NCBI RefSeq assembly: GCF_901875635.1
Contig: NZ_CABFMN010000011.1
Span: 1 to 64,000 of the forward strand
Direction of reading: 5' to 3'
From: Xylophilus ampelinus
Lineage (GTDB): Bacteria; Pseudomonadota; Gammaproteobacteria; Burkholderiales; Burkholderiaceae_C
DNA: 64,000 nucleotides
Shown: positions 43,488 through 52,564 of the stretch, piece by piece
How positions within the stretch are numbered: position 1 is the first letter of the stretch
How the letters are laid out: each line of letters begins with the position of its first letter
The notes under the pieces: model-generated
The model's database searches: none
What the model was told of the DNA's origin: nothing
The model's input: only the letters and a program-made list of their open reading frames with translations
Program-made: the position numbers and the translations under genes

Positions 43488-43601
43488 CGTCCTGAACCTG
43501 CCGTCCGCGCGGCTGCCTCCGGGCCCGCGCACGCCCGTCCTGCCGGCGTCGTCCTTCTCCTTCCCTTCCTTCCTCCAGCGTCCGTTTTTCCGCGTCCCAC
43601 C

Positions 43602-44342
43602 ATGCTTCTGATTCCCGCGATCGACCTCAAGGATGGCCACTGCGTTCGACTGAAGCAGGGCGACATGGACCAGTCGACCGTCTTCAGCGAAGACCCGGCC
43701 GCCATGGCGCGCAAATGGGTGGAGGCCGGCGCGCGCCGGCTGCACCTGGTCGACCTGAATGGCGCCTTCGCCGGCAAGCCGCAGAACCACGCCGCCATCA
43801 AGGCGATCCTGCGCGAGGTGGGCGAGGACATCCCGGTGCAGCTCGGCGGCGGCATCCGCGACCTGGACACCATCGAGCGCTACATCGACGACGGCCTGCG
43901 CTACGTCATCATCGGCACGGCCGCGGTGAAGAACCCCGGCTTCCTCAAGGACGCCTGCAGCGCTTTCGGCGGCCACATCATCGTGGGCCTGGACGCCAAG
44001 GACGGCAAGGTCGCCACCGACGGCTGGAGCAAGCTCACGGGCCACGAGGTCGCCGACCTGGGCAAGAAGTTCGAGGACTACGGCGTCGAGTCCATCATCT
44101 ACACCGACATCGGCCGCGACGGCATGCTGTCGGGCATCAACATCGACGCGACCGTGAAGCTCGCGCAGGCGCTGACCATTCCCGTGATCGCCTCTGGCGG
44201 CCTGTCGAACATGGCCGACATCGAGAAGCTCTGCGCCGTCGAGGGCGAAGGCATCGAGGGCGTGATTTGCGGGCGTGCGATCTACTCGGGCGACCTGGAC
44301 TTCGCGGCGGCGCAGGCGAGGGCGGACGAACTGGCCGAGTGA
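43602..44342 (+). CDS. hisA: ProFAR isomerase HisA
   Basis: 246 residues, beta/alpha barrel. [34 protein letters not shown] and [12 protein letters not shown]. Followed not by hisF, as usual, but by a long inverted repeat and an ATPase gene. Confidence 0.96.
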   Translation: MLLIPAIDLKDGHCVRLKQGDMDQSTVFSEDPAAMARKWVEAGARRLHLVDLNGAFAGKPQNHAAIKAILREVGEDIPVQLGGGIRDLDTIERYIDDGLRYVIIGTAAVKNPGFLKDACSAFGGHIIVGLDAKDGKVATDGWSKLTGHEVADLGKKFEDYGVESIIYTDIGRDGMLSGINIDATVKLAQALTIPVIASGGLSNMADIEKLCAVEGEGIEGVICGRAIYSGDLDFAAAQARADELAE

Positions 44343-44373
44343 GGCTGGCGGGCGCTGTCGAAAACGGGCAGCC

Positions 44374-44470
44374 GAACGCAGAGGGCGCAGAGGTCTCGCA
44401 GAAGACGCAGAAAAAACCTTTTTAGGATTTCTTCTGCGCCCTTTGCGAGACCTCTGCGCCCTCTGCGTTC
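44374..44470. repeat. 97-base inverted repeat made of GCAGAG units
   Basis: Arms 44374-44412 and 44432-44470 match at 36 of 39 positions (27 consecutive at the outer end) around a 19-base AT-rich centre. Each arm has repeated GCAGAGG/GCAGA units about 10-12 bases apart. Such GCAGAG-type palindromes occur dispersed in many proteobacteria. It would form a strong hairpin in either transcript and could terminate the first his segment. Confidence 0.85.
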
Positions 44471-44504
44471 AACGGTTCCCGATCCCGCATTCAAGACGCT
44501 GCCC

Positions 44505-45695
44505 ATGCTCTCCACCCTCGCCTTCGCCAACTACCGCTCGCTGCGCCAGCTGACGGTGCCGCTGGCGCGGCTCACGGTCATCACCGGGCCGAACGGGAGC
44601 GGCAAATCGAGCGTGTACCGCGCGATGCGGCTGCTGGCCGATGTGGCGCAGGGCGGCGTGGTGCGCTCGCTGGCGCGCGAGGGCGGGCTGGGCTCCACGC
44701 TGTGGGCCGGGCCGGAACGGATCTCGGCCGCCATGCGGCGTGGGGAGGTGCCGGTCGAGGGCACGAAGAGCGGGCGCGATCCGGTGGCGCTGCGCCTGGG
44801 GTTCAGCAGCGCCGACGACGCGGGCTTCGGCTACGCCATCGACATCGGCCTGCCGCCGCCGATCCCGTCCACGGCCTTCTCGCTCGATCCCGAGATCAAG
44901 CACGAGGTGATCTGGAACGGCCCGGTGCTGCGGCCGGCGGCACTGCTGGTCGAGCGCAGGGGCGCCGCCTTGCGTGCTCGCGGCGACGGCGGCGGCTGGC
45001 AGGCGGTCGGCCGCCCGGTGCCGGCCTGGGCCAGCATGCTCATCGAGTTCGCCGACCCGCGCAGCGCGCCCGAGATGCTGGCGTTGCGCGAGCAGGTGCG
45101 CGGCTGGCGCTTCTACGACCACTTCCGCACCGACGCGGACGCCCCGGCGCGCCAGCCGCAGCTTGGCACGCGCACGCCGGTGCTGTCGGCCGACGGCGCC
45201 GACCTGGCGGCGGCCGTGCAGACCATCTTCGAGATCGGCGACGGCGCCGCGCTGCAGGCTGCGGTGGACGACGCCTTTCCCGGCGCCCGGGTCGAGGTGC
45301 AGTGCAGCGGCGATGGCCGCTTCGCCCTGCAGATGCGCCAGCACGGCCTGCTGCGGCCGCTGGCGACGGCCGAGCTCTCCGACGGCACGCTGCGCTACCT
45401 GCTGTGGACTGCAGCCTTGCTGTCGCCGCGACCGCCGCCGCTGCTGGTGCTCAACGAACCCGAGACCAGCCTGCACCCGGACCTGCTGCCGGCGCTGGGC
45501 CGGCTGATCGTGCGCGCCGCGCGCGACACGCAGGTGATCGTGGTCTCGCACGCCAACCGCCTCATCGCTTCACTCGATGCGGCGGCCGAGGCCGGCGCGC
45601 TGCAGTCCATCGCCCTGGAGAAGGATTTCGGTGAGACGCGCATCGCCAACCTGGACCTGGACGAGATTCCGGCCTGGCACTGGCCCACGCGCTGA
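44505..45695 (+). CDS. AAA family ATPase (SMC/RecF-like, AAA_21)
   Basis: 396 residues. Walker A TGPNGSGKSS (about 28-37), signature-like LSDGTLRYLLW, Walker B LLVLNEPETSLHPD and a final SHANRL histidine region: an ABC-type head domain with an internal insert but no C-terminal Toprim domain. Similar solitary ATPases are widespread and uncharacterised. It interrupts the his operon and is not evidently linked to histidine synthesis; a defence or DNA-related role is speculative. Confidence 0.82.
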   Translation: MLSTLAFANYRSLRQLTVPLARLTVITGPNGSGKSSVYRAMRLLADVAQGGVVRSLAREGGLGSTLWAGPERISAAMRRGEVPVEGTKSGRDPVALRLGFSSADDAGFGYAIDIGLPPPIPSTAFSLDPEIKHEVIWNGPVLRPAALLVERRGAALRARGDGGGWQAVGRPVPAWASMLIEFADPRSAPEMLALREQVRGWRFYDHFRTDADAPARQPQLGTRTPVLSADGADLAAAVQTIFEIGDGAALQAAVDDAFPGARVEVQCSGDGRFALQMRQHGLLRPLATAELSDGTLRYLLWTAALLSPRPPPLLVLNEPETSLHPDLLPALGRLIVRAARDTQVIVVSHANRLIASLDAAAEAGALQSIALEKDFGETRIANLDLDEIPAWHWPTR

Positions 45696-45713
45696 CGGCC
45701 GCGGGAAAAGGAA

Positions 45714-45743
45714 GGGCCCGCCGGCAAGATGTTCGGCAGGCCC
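45714..45743. terminator. Hairpin after the AAA ATPase gene
   Basis: GGGCCCGCCG (45714-45723) pairs with CGGCAGGCCC (45734-45743) with one mismatch and a ten-base loop, between convergent genes. The T-run is short. Confidence 0.5.
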
Positions 45744-45746
45744 GTT

Positions 45747-45800
45747 TGCTATCGAATTCATAGCTGCTCGCGCCCGTCCCACGGGCGCTGCAGGCCGATT
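45747..45800 (+). repeat. Dispersed palindromic repeat copy 7
   Basis: Forward copy TGCTATCGAATTCATAGCTG, then CGCCCGTCCCACGGGCG hairpin and GGCCGATT. Lies between convergent genes just before the binding-protein stop. Confidence 0.82.
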
Positions 45801-45806
45801 CGATGC

Positions 45807-46850
45807 CTATTCCGGCTTCACCGCCATGGTCTGGATGATGGTTTCCAGCTGCGCGCTCATCGGCAGATTCAGGCTCGTGCCCGAGGGCAGCTTGCGCAGG
45901 AACCAGCGCTTGTACTGGCGCTCGATCTCGCCGTCCTCGGCCAGCACCTGGAAGGCGTCCTTCACCACCTTGGCCAACTGCGGGTCGTCCTTGCGGAACA
46001 TGATCCCGTAAGGGTCGTAGGAGAGGAAGTCGCCCACCACGACGAAGGGGCCGCCGGGCTTGTTCGCGTTTTCGGCGATCAGGCCGTAGAGCAGCACGTC
46101 GTCGGTCGCGAAGGCGTCCACCTCGCCGCCGGCCACCTTGGCGAAGCCCTCGGCGTGGTCCTTCGACACGACGAACTGGATGCCCAGCTTGAACTTCTCA
46201 GAGAGCTCGCGCATGGCCTTCTCGTTGGTCGTGCCGGCCGTCACGTCGACCTTCCTGCCGGCCAGGTCGCGGAAGTCGCGGATCGGCGAGCCCTTCTTGA
46301 CCATCACCTTGGTGCCGGCCACGAACACGATGGGCGAGAAGGCGACGCGCTTCTGCCGTTCGACGTTGCTGGTGGTGGAGCCGCATTCCAGGTCGACGCG
46401 GCCGCTGGTCACGGCGTCGATGCGGTTGTCCGAGGTGACCGGCTCCCAGCGGACCGTGAGGCTGCGGTTGACCGCGTCCTCGATGGCGCTGACCAGCGCC
46501 TTGCACAGCTCGACCGAGTAGCCGATCGGCTCCTTGCGCGGGCCGACGTACGAGAAGGGCACCGAGGACTCGCGGTAGCCCAGCGCGATGGTGCCCGACT
46601 GGCGCACCTTGGCGAGCGTGCCGGTGAGCGCGGCAGGTGCGGGCGACGCTTCCTGGGCGCCAGCCACCAGGCACAGGCCTGCCGACGCACACAAAGCCGC
46701 TCTGCGCAGCCAGCGAACGAAGGTCCTTTGAGCCGGCGAACGCAGCGACGCCTTCAGGGCACCCGCGGAACTGGCTTCGCAAGGCCGCTGGGTGCGCCCC
46801 CCACCCGCGGGAGAGGGGGGAGCGGCAAAGTCGCTTGGGGGGTGCTTCAT
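45807..46850 (-). CDS. Amino-acid binding protein, glutamate/aspartate type
   Basis: 347 residues from ATG 46,850. Family 3 solute-binding protein: GTIALGYRESSVPFSYV, DLECGSTTSNVERQKRVAFS and DAFATDDVLLYGL match GltI-like proteins. The real signal peptide (FVRWLRRAALCASAGLCLVAG) starts only at about residue 44; the preceding stretch is Pro/Ser/Arg-rich and comes from GC-rich repeat-like DNA. No ABC permease or ATPase gene is adjacent; instead it follows a symporter gene by one base. Confidence 0.85.
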   Translation of the reverse strand: MKHPPSDFAAPPSPAGGGRTQRPCEASSAGALKASLRSPAQRTFVRWLRRAALCASAGLCLVAGAQEASPAPAALTGTLAKVRQSGTIALGYRESSVPFSYVGPRKEPIGYSVELCKALVSAIEDAVNRSLTVRWEPVTSDNRIDAVTSGRVDLECGSTTSNVERQKRVAFSPIVFVAGTKVMVKKGSPIRDFRDLAGRKVDVTAGTTNEKAMRELSEKFKLGIQFVVSKDHAEGFAKVAGGEVDAFATDDVLLYGLIAENANKPGGPFVVVGDFLSYDPYGIMFRKDDPQLAKVVKDAFQVLAEDGEIERQYKRWFLRKLPSGTSLNLPMSAQLETIIQTMAVKPE

Positions 46851-46851
46851 T

Positions 46852-48156
46852 TCAGGCATGGGCCGGATGGGCCATGGTGGTCGCGGCCTCGCCATCGAGA
46901 CGGCGCGCGTTGTCCGCGGCTTCGCCCTCGGGCAGCAGCTCGCCCTCCCACTTGGCGACCACGGCGCTGGCGATGGAGTTGCCCACCGCATTGGTGGCCG
47001 AGCGGCCCATGTCGAGGAAGGTGTCCACGCCCAGGATCAGCAGCAGGCCCGCTTCGGGGATGTTGAACTGGTTGAGCGTTGCGGCGATCACCACCAGCGA
47101 GGCACGCGGCACGCCGGCCATGCCCTTGGAGGTGAGCATCAGGATCAGCAGCATCGTGACCTGCGTGCCGATCGACAGGTGGATGTTGTAGGCCTGCGCG
47201 ATGAAGAGCACCGCGAAGGTGCAGTACATCATCGAGCCGTCGAGGTTGAACGAATAGCCCATCGGCATGACGAAGCTGGAGATCTTGCGCTTGATGCCGA
47301 AGCGGTCGAGCGCGTCCAGGATCTTGGGGTAGGCCGCTTCGGAACTCGCGGTGGCGAAGGAGAGCATGAAGGCTTCCTTGATGAGCACCAGCAGCTTGAG
47401 GATGCGCGGGCCCAGGAACAGGAAGCCCGCACCCACCAGCACCGCCCACAGCACGAAGAGGCCAAGGTAGAAGTCGCCCATGAACACGGCGAACTTCAGC
47501 AGGATGCCCAGCCCGTTCACGGCCACGGTGGCGGCCATCGCAGCCAGCACGGCCAGCGGGGCCAGCTTCATGACATAGCCGGTGATCTTGAGCATGACGT
47601 GCGAGAGCTCGTCGATGGCGGCGACCAGCGTCTTGCCCTTGTCGCCGAGCGCGGCGAGCGCCACGCCGAAGAACATCGAGAACACCACGATCTGCAGGAT
47701 CTCGTTGTTGGCCATCGACTCGGCGAAGGACTTGGGGATCAGATGGCTGACGAAGTCCTTGAGCGTGAACTTCGAGGTCGCGAGGTTGGCCGAGGCGCCG
47801 ATGTCCGGCAGCGGCAGGCCCAGGTTGTGGCCCGGCTGCAGCAGGTTGGCCAGGATCAGGCCCAGGATCAGCGACACCAGCGAGGCGGTGACGAACCAGC
47901 CCATCGCCTTGGCGAACACCCGCCCCACCGAGGCCGCGTCGCCCATGTGCGCGATGCCCACCACGAGGGTGGAGAACACCAGCGGGCCGATCAGCATCTT
48001 GATCAGCCGCAGGAACACGTCCGACATGATCGAGATGTAGCCTGCGATCTCGCTCGCCGTCTTCTTGTCCGGAAAGCTGGCGAAGATCATCCAGCCGATC
48101 AGGATCCCGATCACCATGGCGATCAGGATCCATGCGGCCATGGGTAGCTTTTTCAT
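46852..48156 (-). CDS. Dicarboxylate/amino acid:cation symporter (DAACS family)
   Basis: 434 residues with eight or so membrane segments and the transport core: SFATASSEAAYPKIL, FVMPMGYSFNLDGSMMY and GVDTFLDMGRSATNAVGN. Related to GltP/DctA; glutamate, aspartate or C4-dicarboxylates are likely substrates. First gene of a two-gene leftward unit with the binding protein. Confidence 0.92.
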   Translation of the reverse strand: MKKLPMAAWILIAMVIGILIGWMIFASFPDKKTASEIAGYISIMSDVFLRLIKMLIGPLVFSTLVVGIAHMGDAASVGRVFAKAMGWFVTASLVSLILGLILANLLQPGHNLGLPLPDIGASANLATSKFTLKDFVSHLIPKSFAESMANNEILQIVVFSMFFGVALAALGDKGKTLVAAIDELSHVMLKITGYVMKLAPLAVLAAMAATVAVNGLGILLKFAVFMGDFYLGLFVLWAVLVGAGFLFLGPRILKLLVLIKEAFMLSFATASSEAAYPKILDALDRFGIKRKISSFVMPMGYSFNLDGSMMYCTFAVLFIAQAYNIHLSIGTQVTMLLILMLTSKGMAGVPRASLVVIAATLNQFNIPEAGLLLILGVDTFLDMGRSATNAVGNSIASAVVAKWEGELLPEGEAADNARRLDGEAATTMAHPAHA

Positions 48157-48301
48157 GGAAATCCCCTTGTCTGTTGTGGATGGTTTTTGGGAGGCGCGCG
48201 GCCGCCATGGTCGATGCGAGTTGCATGCCTGTGAAGGGGAGCGGCCATGCCGATCCGGCCTGCGGCCATGCACGCCGTGCCTGAGGCGGCACACCGCTCC
48301 C

Positions 48302-48307
48302 TAGAAT
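48302..48307 (+). promoter_or_regulatory. Candidate -10 box of the mutarotase gene
   Basis: TAGAAT lies seven bases before the ATG at 48,315, consistent with a leaderless message. No strong -35. Confidence 0.4.
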
Positions 48308-48314
48308 CGCGCGC

Positions 48315-49160
48315 ATGCCGGTTCAACGCCTCGACTTCCACGGCCAGCCTGCGGCCGAACTTCGTTTGCCCTCCGGCGACCGCGTGGTGGCGGCGCTGCA
48401 CGGCGGCCATGTGCTGTCCTGGTGCACGACCGATGGCGTCGAGCGGCTGTACCTGAGCCCGCGCGCCGTGTTCGACGGCCAGGCCGCGATTCGCGGCGGC
48501 GTGCCGCTGTGCTTTCCTCAGTTCAACCAGCGCGGGCCGCTGCCCAAGCACGGTTTCGTGCGCAACATCCCCTGGCAGCTGGCGCCGCAAGAGGGCGACG
48601 ACACGCTGGTGCTGCGTCGGGTGGACGACGAGGCCACGCGCCGCGTCTGGCCGGCCGGCTTCGAGGCCGTCCTGCGCGCCACGCTGGCGCCGGGGCGGCT
48701 GCGCGTGGCGCTGCAGGTACGCAACACCGGCGAGGCCGACTGGTCCTTCACCGCCGCGCTGCACACCTACCTGCGGGTGGACGATGCCACGCAGGCCCGC
48801 CTCGAAGGCCTGCAAGGCCGCCCGCGCTGGGATGCGGTGCGCGGCGAGCGTTTCGTCGAAGCGTCTCCTGCGCTGGGTTTCGGCGAAGAGTTCGACAGCG
48901 TCTTCACCACGGCCCCCGGCGCGCCGCTGACGCTGGTGCAGCCCGCCGGGCGCCTGGCCATCGCCCAGAGCGAGACCTGCCCCGAGACCGTGGTGTGGAA
49001 CCCCGGCCCGGCGCTGAGCGAACGGCTGGCCGACATGCCCGACGACGGCTGGCGCCACATGCTCTGCGTCGAGGCGGCGAGCATCGATGCGCCCGTCGCG
49101 CTGGCGCCGGGCGGCCAGTGGGAAGGCTGGCAGGAACTGCGGGTGCTGCCCACGGCCTGA
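48315..49160 (+). CDS. D-hexose-6-phosphate mutarotase (YeaD family)
   Basis: 281 residues. Aldose-1-epimerase fold with GGVPLCFPQFNQRG, LPKHGFVRNIPW, HTYLRVDD and CPETVVWNPG, the YeaD-type motifs including the catalytic His and Glu. It interconverts anomers of hexose 6-phosphates. Its 3' end is close to hisF, which carries its own -10 box. Confidence 0.9.
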   Translation: MPVQRLDFHGQPAAELRLPSGDRVVAALHGGHVLSWCTTDGVERLYLSPRAVFDGQAAIRGGVPLCFPQFNQRGPLPKHGFVRNIPWQLAPQEGDDTLVLRRVDDEATRRVWPAGFEAVLRATLAPGRLRVALQVRNTGEADWSFTAALHTYLRVDDATQARLEGLQGRPRWDAVRGERFVEASPALGFGEEFDSVFTTAPGAPLTLVQPAGRLAIAQSETCPETVVWNPGPALSERLADMPDDGWRHMLCVEAASIDAPVALAPGGQWEGWQELRVLPTA

Positions 49161-49172
49161 ACGGGCGCTTCC

Positions 49173-49178
49173 TACAAT
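49173..49178 (+). promoter_or_regulatory. Candidate -10 box of hisF
   Basis: TACAAT, nine bases before the hisF ATG. Would give the second his segment its own, nearly leaderless promoter. Confidence 0.45.
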
Positions 49179-49187
49179 CGCGCTCCC

Positions 49188-49967
49188 ATGCTGGCCAAAC
49201 GCATCATTCCCTGCCTCGACGTCACCGGCGGCCGTGTCGTCAAGGGCGTCAACTTCGTCGAACTGCGCGATGCCGGCGACCCGGTCGAGATCGCCGCGCG
49301 CTACAACGCGCAGGGCGCCGACGAGCTGACCTTCCTCGACATCACCGCCACCAGCGACGACCGCGACCTGATCCTGCCGATCATCGAGTCGGTCGCCTCG
49401 CAGGTCTTCATCCCGCTCACCGTGGGCGGCGGCGTGCGCACCGTGGACGACGTGCGGCGCCTGCTCAACGCCGGGGCCGACAAGACCAGCTTCAACTCGG
49501 CGGCCATCGCCAACCCGCAGGTGATCACGGACGCCTCGGCCAAGTACGGCGCGCAATGCATCGTGGTGGCCATCGACGCCAAGCGCCGCACGCCCGAAGA
49601 GGCGGCCGCGCGCGGCCCGGGCTGGGACGTGTACAGCCACGGCGGCCGCAAGAACACCGGCCTGGACGCGGTGCAGTGGGCCGTCGAGATGGCGCGCCGC
49701 GGCGCCGGCGAGATCCTGCTGACCAGCATGGACCGCGACGGCACGAAGAGCGGCTTTGACCTCGAACTCACGCGCGCCGTGAGCGACGCGGTCACGGTGC
49801 CGGTGATCGCCTCGGGCGGCGTCGGCAAGCTGGACGACCTCGCCGACGGCGTGCAGCAGGGCGGCGCCGACGCGGTGCTGGCCGCGAGCATCTTCCACTA
49901 CGGCGAGCACACGGTGGGCGAAGCGAAAGCCTGCATGGCCGGGCGCGGCATCCCCGTGCGCCTGTGA
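49188..49967 (+). CDS. hisF: Imidazole glycerol phosphate synthase cyclase subunit
   Basis: 259 residues. [20 protein letters not shown] with catalytic Asp11, [11 protein letters not shown], and [12 protein letters not shown] with the second catalytic Asp. Accepts ammonia from HisH and closes the imidazole ring. Confidence 0.97.
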   Translation: MLAKRIIPCLDVTGGRVVKGVNFVELRDAGDPVEIAARYNAQGADELTFLDITATSDDRDLILPIIESVASQVFIPLTVGGGVRTVDDVRRLLNAGADKTSFNSAAIANPQVITDASAKYGAQCIVVAIDAKRRTPEEAAARGPGWDVYSHGGRKNTGLDAVQWAVEMARRGAGEILLTSMDRDGTKSGFDLELTRAVSDAVTVPVIASGGVGKLDDLADGVQQGGADAVLAASIFHYGEHTVGEAKACMAGRGIPVRL

Positions 49968-49985
49968 GCCGTGGGCGATTCTTAC

Positions 49986-50049
49986 AAGCCAAATCGAGCT
50001 CCAGCGCCCGTCCTGCCTGCGCAACCAGCTATCGATTCGATAGCAATTC
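49986..50049 (-). repeat. Dispersed palindromic repeat copy 8 (hisF-hisI)
   Basis: Reverse copy (CTCCAGCGCCCGTCC ... CCAGCTATCGATTCGATAGC). Occupies most of the hisF-hisI spacer. Confidence 0.82.
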
Positions 50050-50103
50050 AGGCCATGCCCGGGCGCATCGGGCGGGGTGGACACTTCGCTGACAATGGCA
50101 CCC

Positions 50104-50493
50104 ATGGATTGGCTCGACGAAGTGAAGTGGGACGCGGCCGGCCTGGTGCCGGTGATCGCCCAGGAGCGCGGCAGCAAGGACGTGCTCATGTTCGCCTGGA
50201 TGAACCGCGAGGCGCTCGCCAAGACGGCGGAGTTGGGCCGCGCCGTGTACTTCAGCCGCTCGCGCGGAAAGCTGTGGTTCAAGGGCGAGGAATCGGGCCA
50301 TGTGCAGACGGTGCACGGCATCCGGCTCGACTGCGACAACGACGTGGTGCTGCTCGAAGTCACGCAGCTCGGCCACGAACCCGGCATCGCCTGCCACACC
50401 GGCCGTCACAGCTGCTTCTTCCAGAAATACCAGGATGGCGCCTGGTATGCCGTCGAGCCGGTCTTGAAGGACCCGGAATCCATCTACAAATAG
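50104..50493 (+). CDS. hisI: Phosphoribosyl-AMP cyclohydrolase
   Basis: 129 residues from ATG 50,104 ([10 protein letters not shown], the family start); in-frame ATGs at 50,095 and 50,077 are alternatives. [30 protein letters not shown], the Mg-binding [10 protein letters not shown] and Zn ligands CHTGRHSCF are present. Stand-alone cyclohydrolase. Confidence 0.96.
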   Translation: MDWLDEVKWDAAGLVPVIAQERGSKDVLMFAWMNREALAKTAELGRAVYFSRSRGKLWFKGEESGHVQTVHGIRLDCDNDVVLLEVTQLGHEPGIACHTGRHSCFFQKYQDGAWYAVEPVLKDPESIYK

Positions 50494-50500
50494 GGCCCCG

Positions 50501-50881
50501 ATGAGCGCCACCCCGAGCACCACCGACATCCTCGACCGCCTGGCGGCCGTGATCGAGTCCCGCCTGCCCGCGCGCGGCGGCGACCCCGAGGCCAGCTACG
50601 TGGCACGGCTGTTGCACAAGGGCCCCGACGCCTTCCTGAAGAAGATCGGCGAGGAAGCCACCGAGGTCGTGATGGCCGCCAAGGACGCCGACCACGGCGG
50701 CGAGCGGGAAAAAATAGTGAACGAAGTGGCCGACCTGTGGTTCCACAGCATGGTGGCGCTGGCGCACTACGGCCTGGCGCCGCGCGACGTGGCGGCCGAA
50801 CTGGCGCGCCGCGAGGGCACCAGCGGCATCGAGGAAAAGGCCTTGCGCAAGGCGCAGGCGCGCGAAGCGGCGCAGGACTGA
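50501..50881 (+). CDS. hisE: Phosphoribosyl-ATP pyrophosphatase
   Basis: 126 residues, all-alpha MazG-like. [30 protein letters not shown] and [14 protein letters not shown] carry the metal-binding glutamates. Eight bases after hisI. Confidence 0.96.
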   Translation: MSATPSTTDILDRLAAVIESRLPARGGDPEASYVARLLHKGPDAFLKKIGEEATEVVMAAKDADHGGEREKIVNEVADLWFHSMVALAHYGLAPRDVAAELARREGTSGIEEKALRKAQAREAAQD

Positions 50882-50922
50882 ACCTGCCCATTCCCACCCA
50901 ACGACACGGAAAGGAGATCGCC

Positions 50923-51300
50923 ATGGCCAACGACATCGTCACCGTTCCCGACAACGACTCGCTCAAGACCATCGGCTGGGTCAGCTACATCCTGCACCTG
51001 GTCGTCGCCATCGCGGCCGTGGTGCCGGGAGCGCAGGTCTCGATCCTGCTGCTGCTGGTGGCGCTGCTGATCGACTTCGTCAAGCGCGACGACGCGGCCG
51101 GCACCTGGCAGGCCTCGCATTTCAGCTGGCGCATCCGCTCGGTGCTGTGGGCCGGCGTGCTGTACCTGGTCACGTCCTGGCTGTGGCTGCTGCTGCTCGT
51201 GCCGGGCTGGATCGCCTGGAGCCTGATCTCGCTCTGGTTCCTCTACCGCATCGTCAAGGGCATGGTCCGCATGAACGCGAACCGCCCCATGGACGCCTGA
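50923..51300 (+). CDS. DUF4870-like membrane protein
   Basis: 125 residues, three hydrophobic segments; begins MANDIVTVPDNDSLKTIGWV and has the DFVKRDDAAGTW loop. Conserved neighbour of hisE and tat genes in this family of bacteria. Function unknown. Confidence 0.8.
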   Translation: MANDIVTVPDNDSLKTIGWVSYILHLVVAIAAVVPGAQVSILLLLVALLIDFVKRDDAAGTWQASHFSWRIRSVLWAGVLYLVTSWLWLLLLVPGWIAWSLISLWFLYRIVKGMVRMNANRPMDA

Positions 51301-51331
51301 ACAGTCCCGTCGAAACCCTGGAGACACCCAC

Positions 51332-51691
51332 TTGGCATCCGACCCGAACTGCATCTTCTGCAAGATCATCGAAGGCAAGATTCCTTCGAAGAAGGTGTAC
51401 GAAGACGAGGAAGTCTTCGGTTTTCACGACATCGCGCCCTGGGCGCCGGTGCACTTCATGCTGGTGCCCAAGCGCCACATCCCGTCGATGGCGCAGCTCA
51501 CCCCCGAGGATGCAGGCCTCATGGGCCGCATCATGACGCTGGCTCCGAAGCTCGCGCTCGAGCAGGGCTGCAACCCCTATCCGGACGGCGGCTTCCGCGT
51601 GGTGGTCAACACCGGCGCCGAGGGCGGGCAGGAGGTGCACCATCTCCATGTTCATGTCATGGGCGGCCCCCGCCCCTGGGCCCGGGGCTGA
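51332..51691 (+). CDS. HIT-family nucleotide hydrolase (HinT-like)
   Basis: 119 residues from TTG 51,332 with GGAG upstream. CIFCKIIEGKIPSKKVYED and the histidine triad HHLHVHVMGG. Hydrolyses purine nucleoside phosphoramidates. Confidence 0.93.
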   Translation: MASDPNCIFCKIIEGKIPSKKVYEDEEVFGFHDIAPWAPVHFMLVPKRHIPSMAQLTPEDAGLMGRIMTLAPKLALEQGCNPYPDGGFRVVVNTGAEGGQEVHHLHVHVMGGPRPWARG

Positions 51692-51728
51692 TTGCAGGGC
51701 ATTGGGCCCGCGCACCGCACCCCCCGAC

Positions 51729-51734
51729 TAAAAT
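51729..51734 (+). promoter_or_regulatory. Candidate -10 box of tatABC
   Basis: TAAAAT 24 bases upstream of the tatA ATG, with AGGAG between. No obvious -35. Confidence 0.4.
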
Positions 51735-51758
51735 CGACCGATTCTTCAGGAGAAATCC

Positions 51759-51992
51759 ATGGGTTCCTTTTCCATCTGGCACTGGTTGATCGTGCTGCTC
51801 ATCGTCGTCATGGTGTTCGGCACCAAGAAGCTCAAGAACATGGGCTCCGATCTGGGCGGCGCCGTCAAGGGCTTCAAGGACGGCATGAAGGACGGCCAGT
51901 CCGACACGCCCGCCACGCCGCCCCAGCAGGTGACCGGCAACCCGGCCGCCGACAAGTCGACCATCGACGTCGAAGCCCGTCAGAAGTCCTGA
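51759..51992 (+). CDS. tatA: Sec-independent translocase TatA
   Basis: 77 residues. N-terminal membrane helix [22 protein letters not shown] hinge and amphipathic helix [14 protein letters not shown]. Forms the translocation pore of the Tat system. Confidence 0.95.
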   Translation: MGSFSIWHWLIVLLIVVMVFGTKKLKNMGSDLGGAVKGFKDGMKDGQSDTPATPPQQVTGNPAADKSTIDVEARQKS

Positions 51993-52018
51993 TCCCTCCG
52001 GCCTGAGTCCGCGCACCC

Positions 52019-52489
52019 GTGATCGACCTCGGCATTTCCAAGATGGCGCTGATCGGCGCGGTGGCGCTGATCGTCATCGGCCCCGAGAAGCTGCCGCGCG
52101 TGGCCCGCACCGTGGGCACGCTGCTGGGCAAGGCGCAGCGCTACGTCAACGACGTCAAGGCCGAGGTCAACCGCTCGATGGAACTGGACGAGCTGCGCAA
52201 GATGAAGGACACGGTCGAGGGGGCAGCCCGCGACGTGGAACAGACCATCCGCAGCAACGCCCACGAGGTCGAGCAGCACCTCTCGGGCCTGGACACCGAC
52301 ACGGCCGCGTCCACCGTGGCCGGCATCGAGGCCGCCCCGGTCTACCCCGAGTACAAGCACCCGCGCAAGAACTGGCGCCTCAAGCAGGGCGCGGTCCCCC
52401 ATTGGTACAAGGCGCGCAACGGCGTGCGCACGCGCGCGCTGTCCGGCGCCGCGCGCGTCGCCCGCTACCGTCCGCACAAGTTCAACTAG
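52019..52489 (+). CDS. tatB: Sec-independent translocase TatB
   Basis: 156 residues from GTG 52,019. [34 protein letters not shown] start (membrane helix plus GPEKLP hinge), long amphipathic helix and a basic C-terminus. Receptor with TatC. Confidence 0.95.
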   Translation: MIDLGISKMALIGAVALIVIGPEKLPRVARTVGTLLGKAQRYVNDVKAEVNRSMELDELRKMKDTVEGAARDVEQTIRSNAHEVEQHLSGLDTDTAASTVAGIEAAPVYPEYKHPRKNWRLKQGAVPHWYKARNGVRTRALSGAARVARYRPHKFN

Positions 52490-52564
52490 CGCCTGCCGCG
52501 CACCGGCTGCCGGCGATCCTCACACCCGCCCCGGACCTCCTCGGCCCTGCGGCATTTCCCCTCG

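Noticed and set aside
48153..50399. 748-codon antisense frame opposite the mutarotase and hisFI
   Set aside because: Spans several real genes and their spacers; shadow frame.
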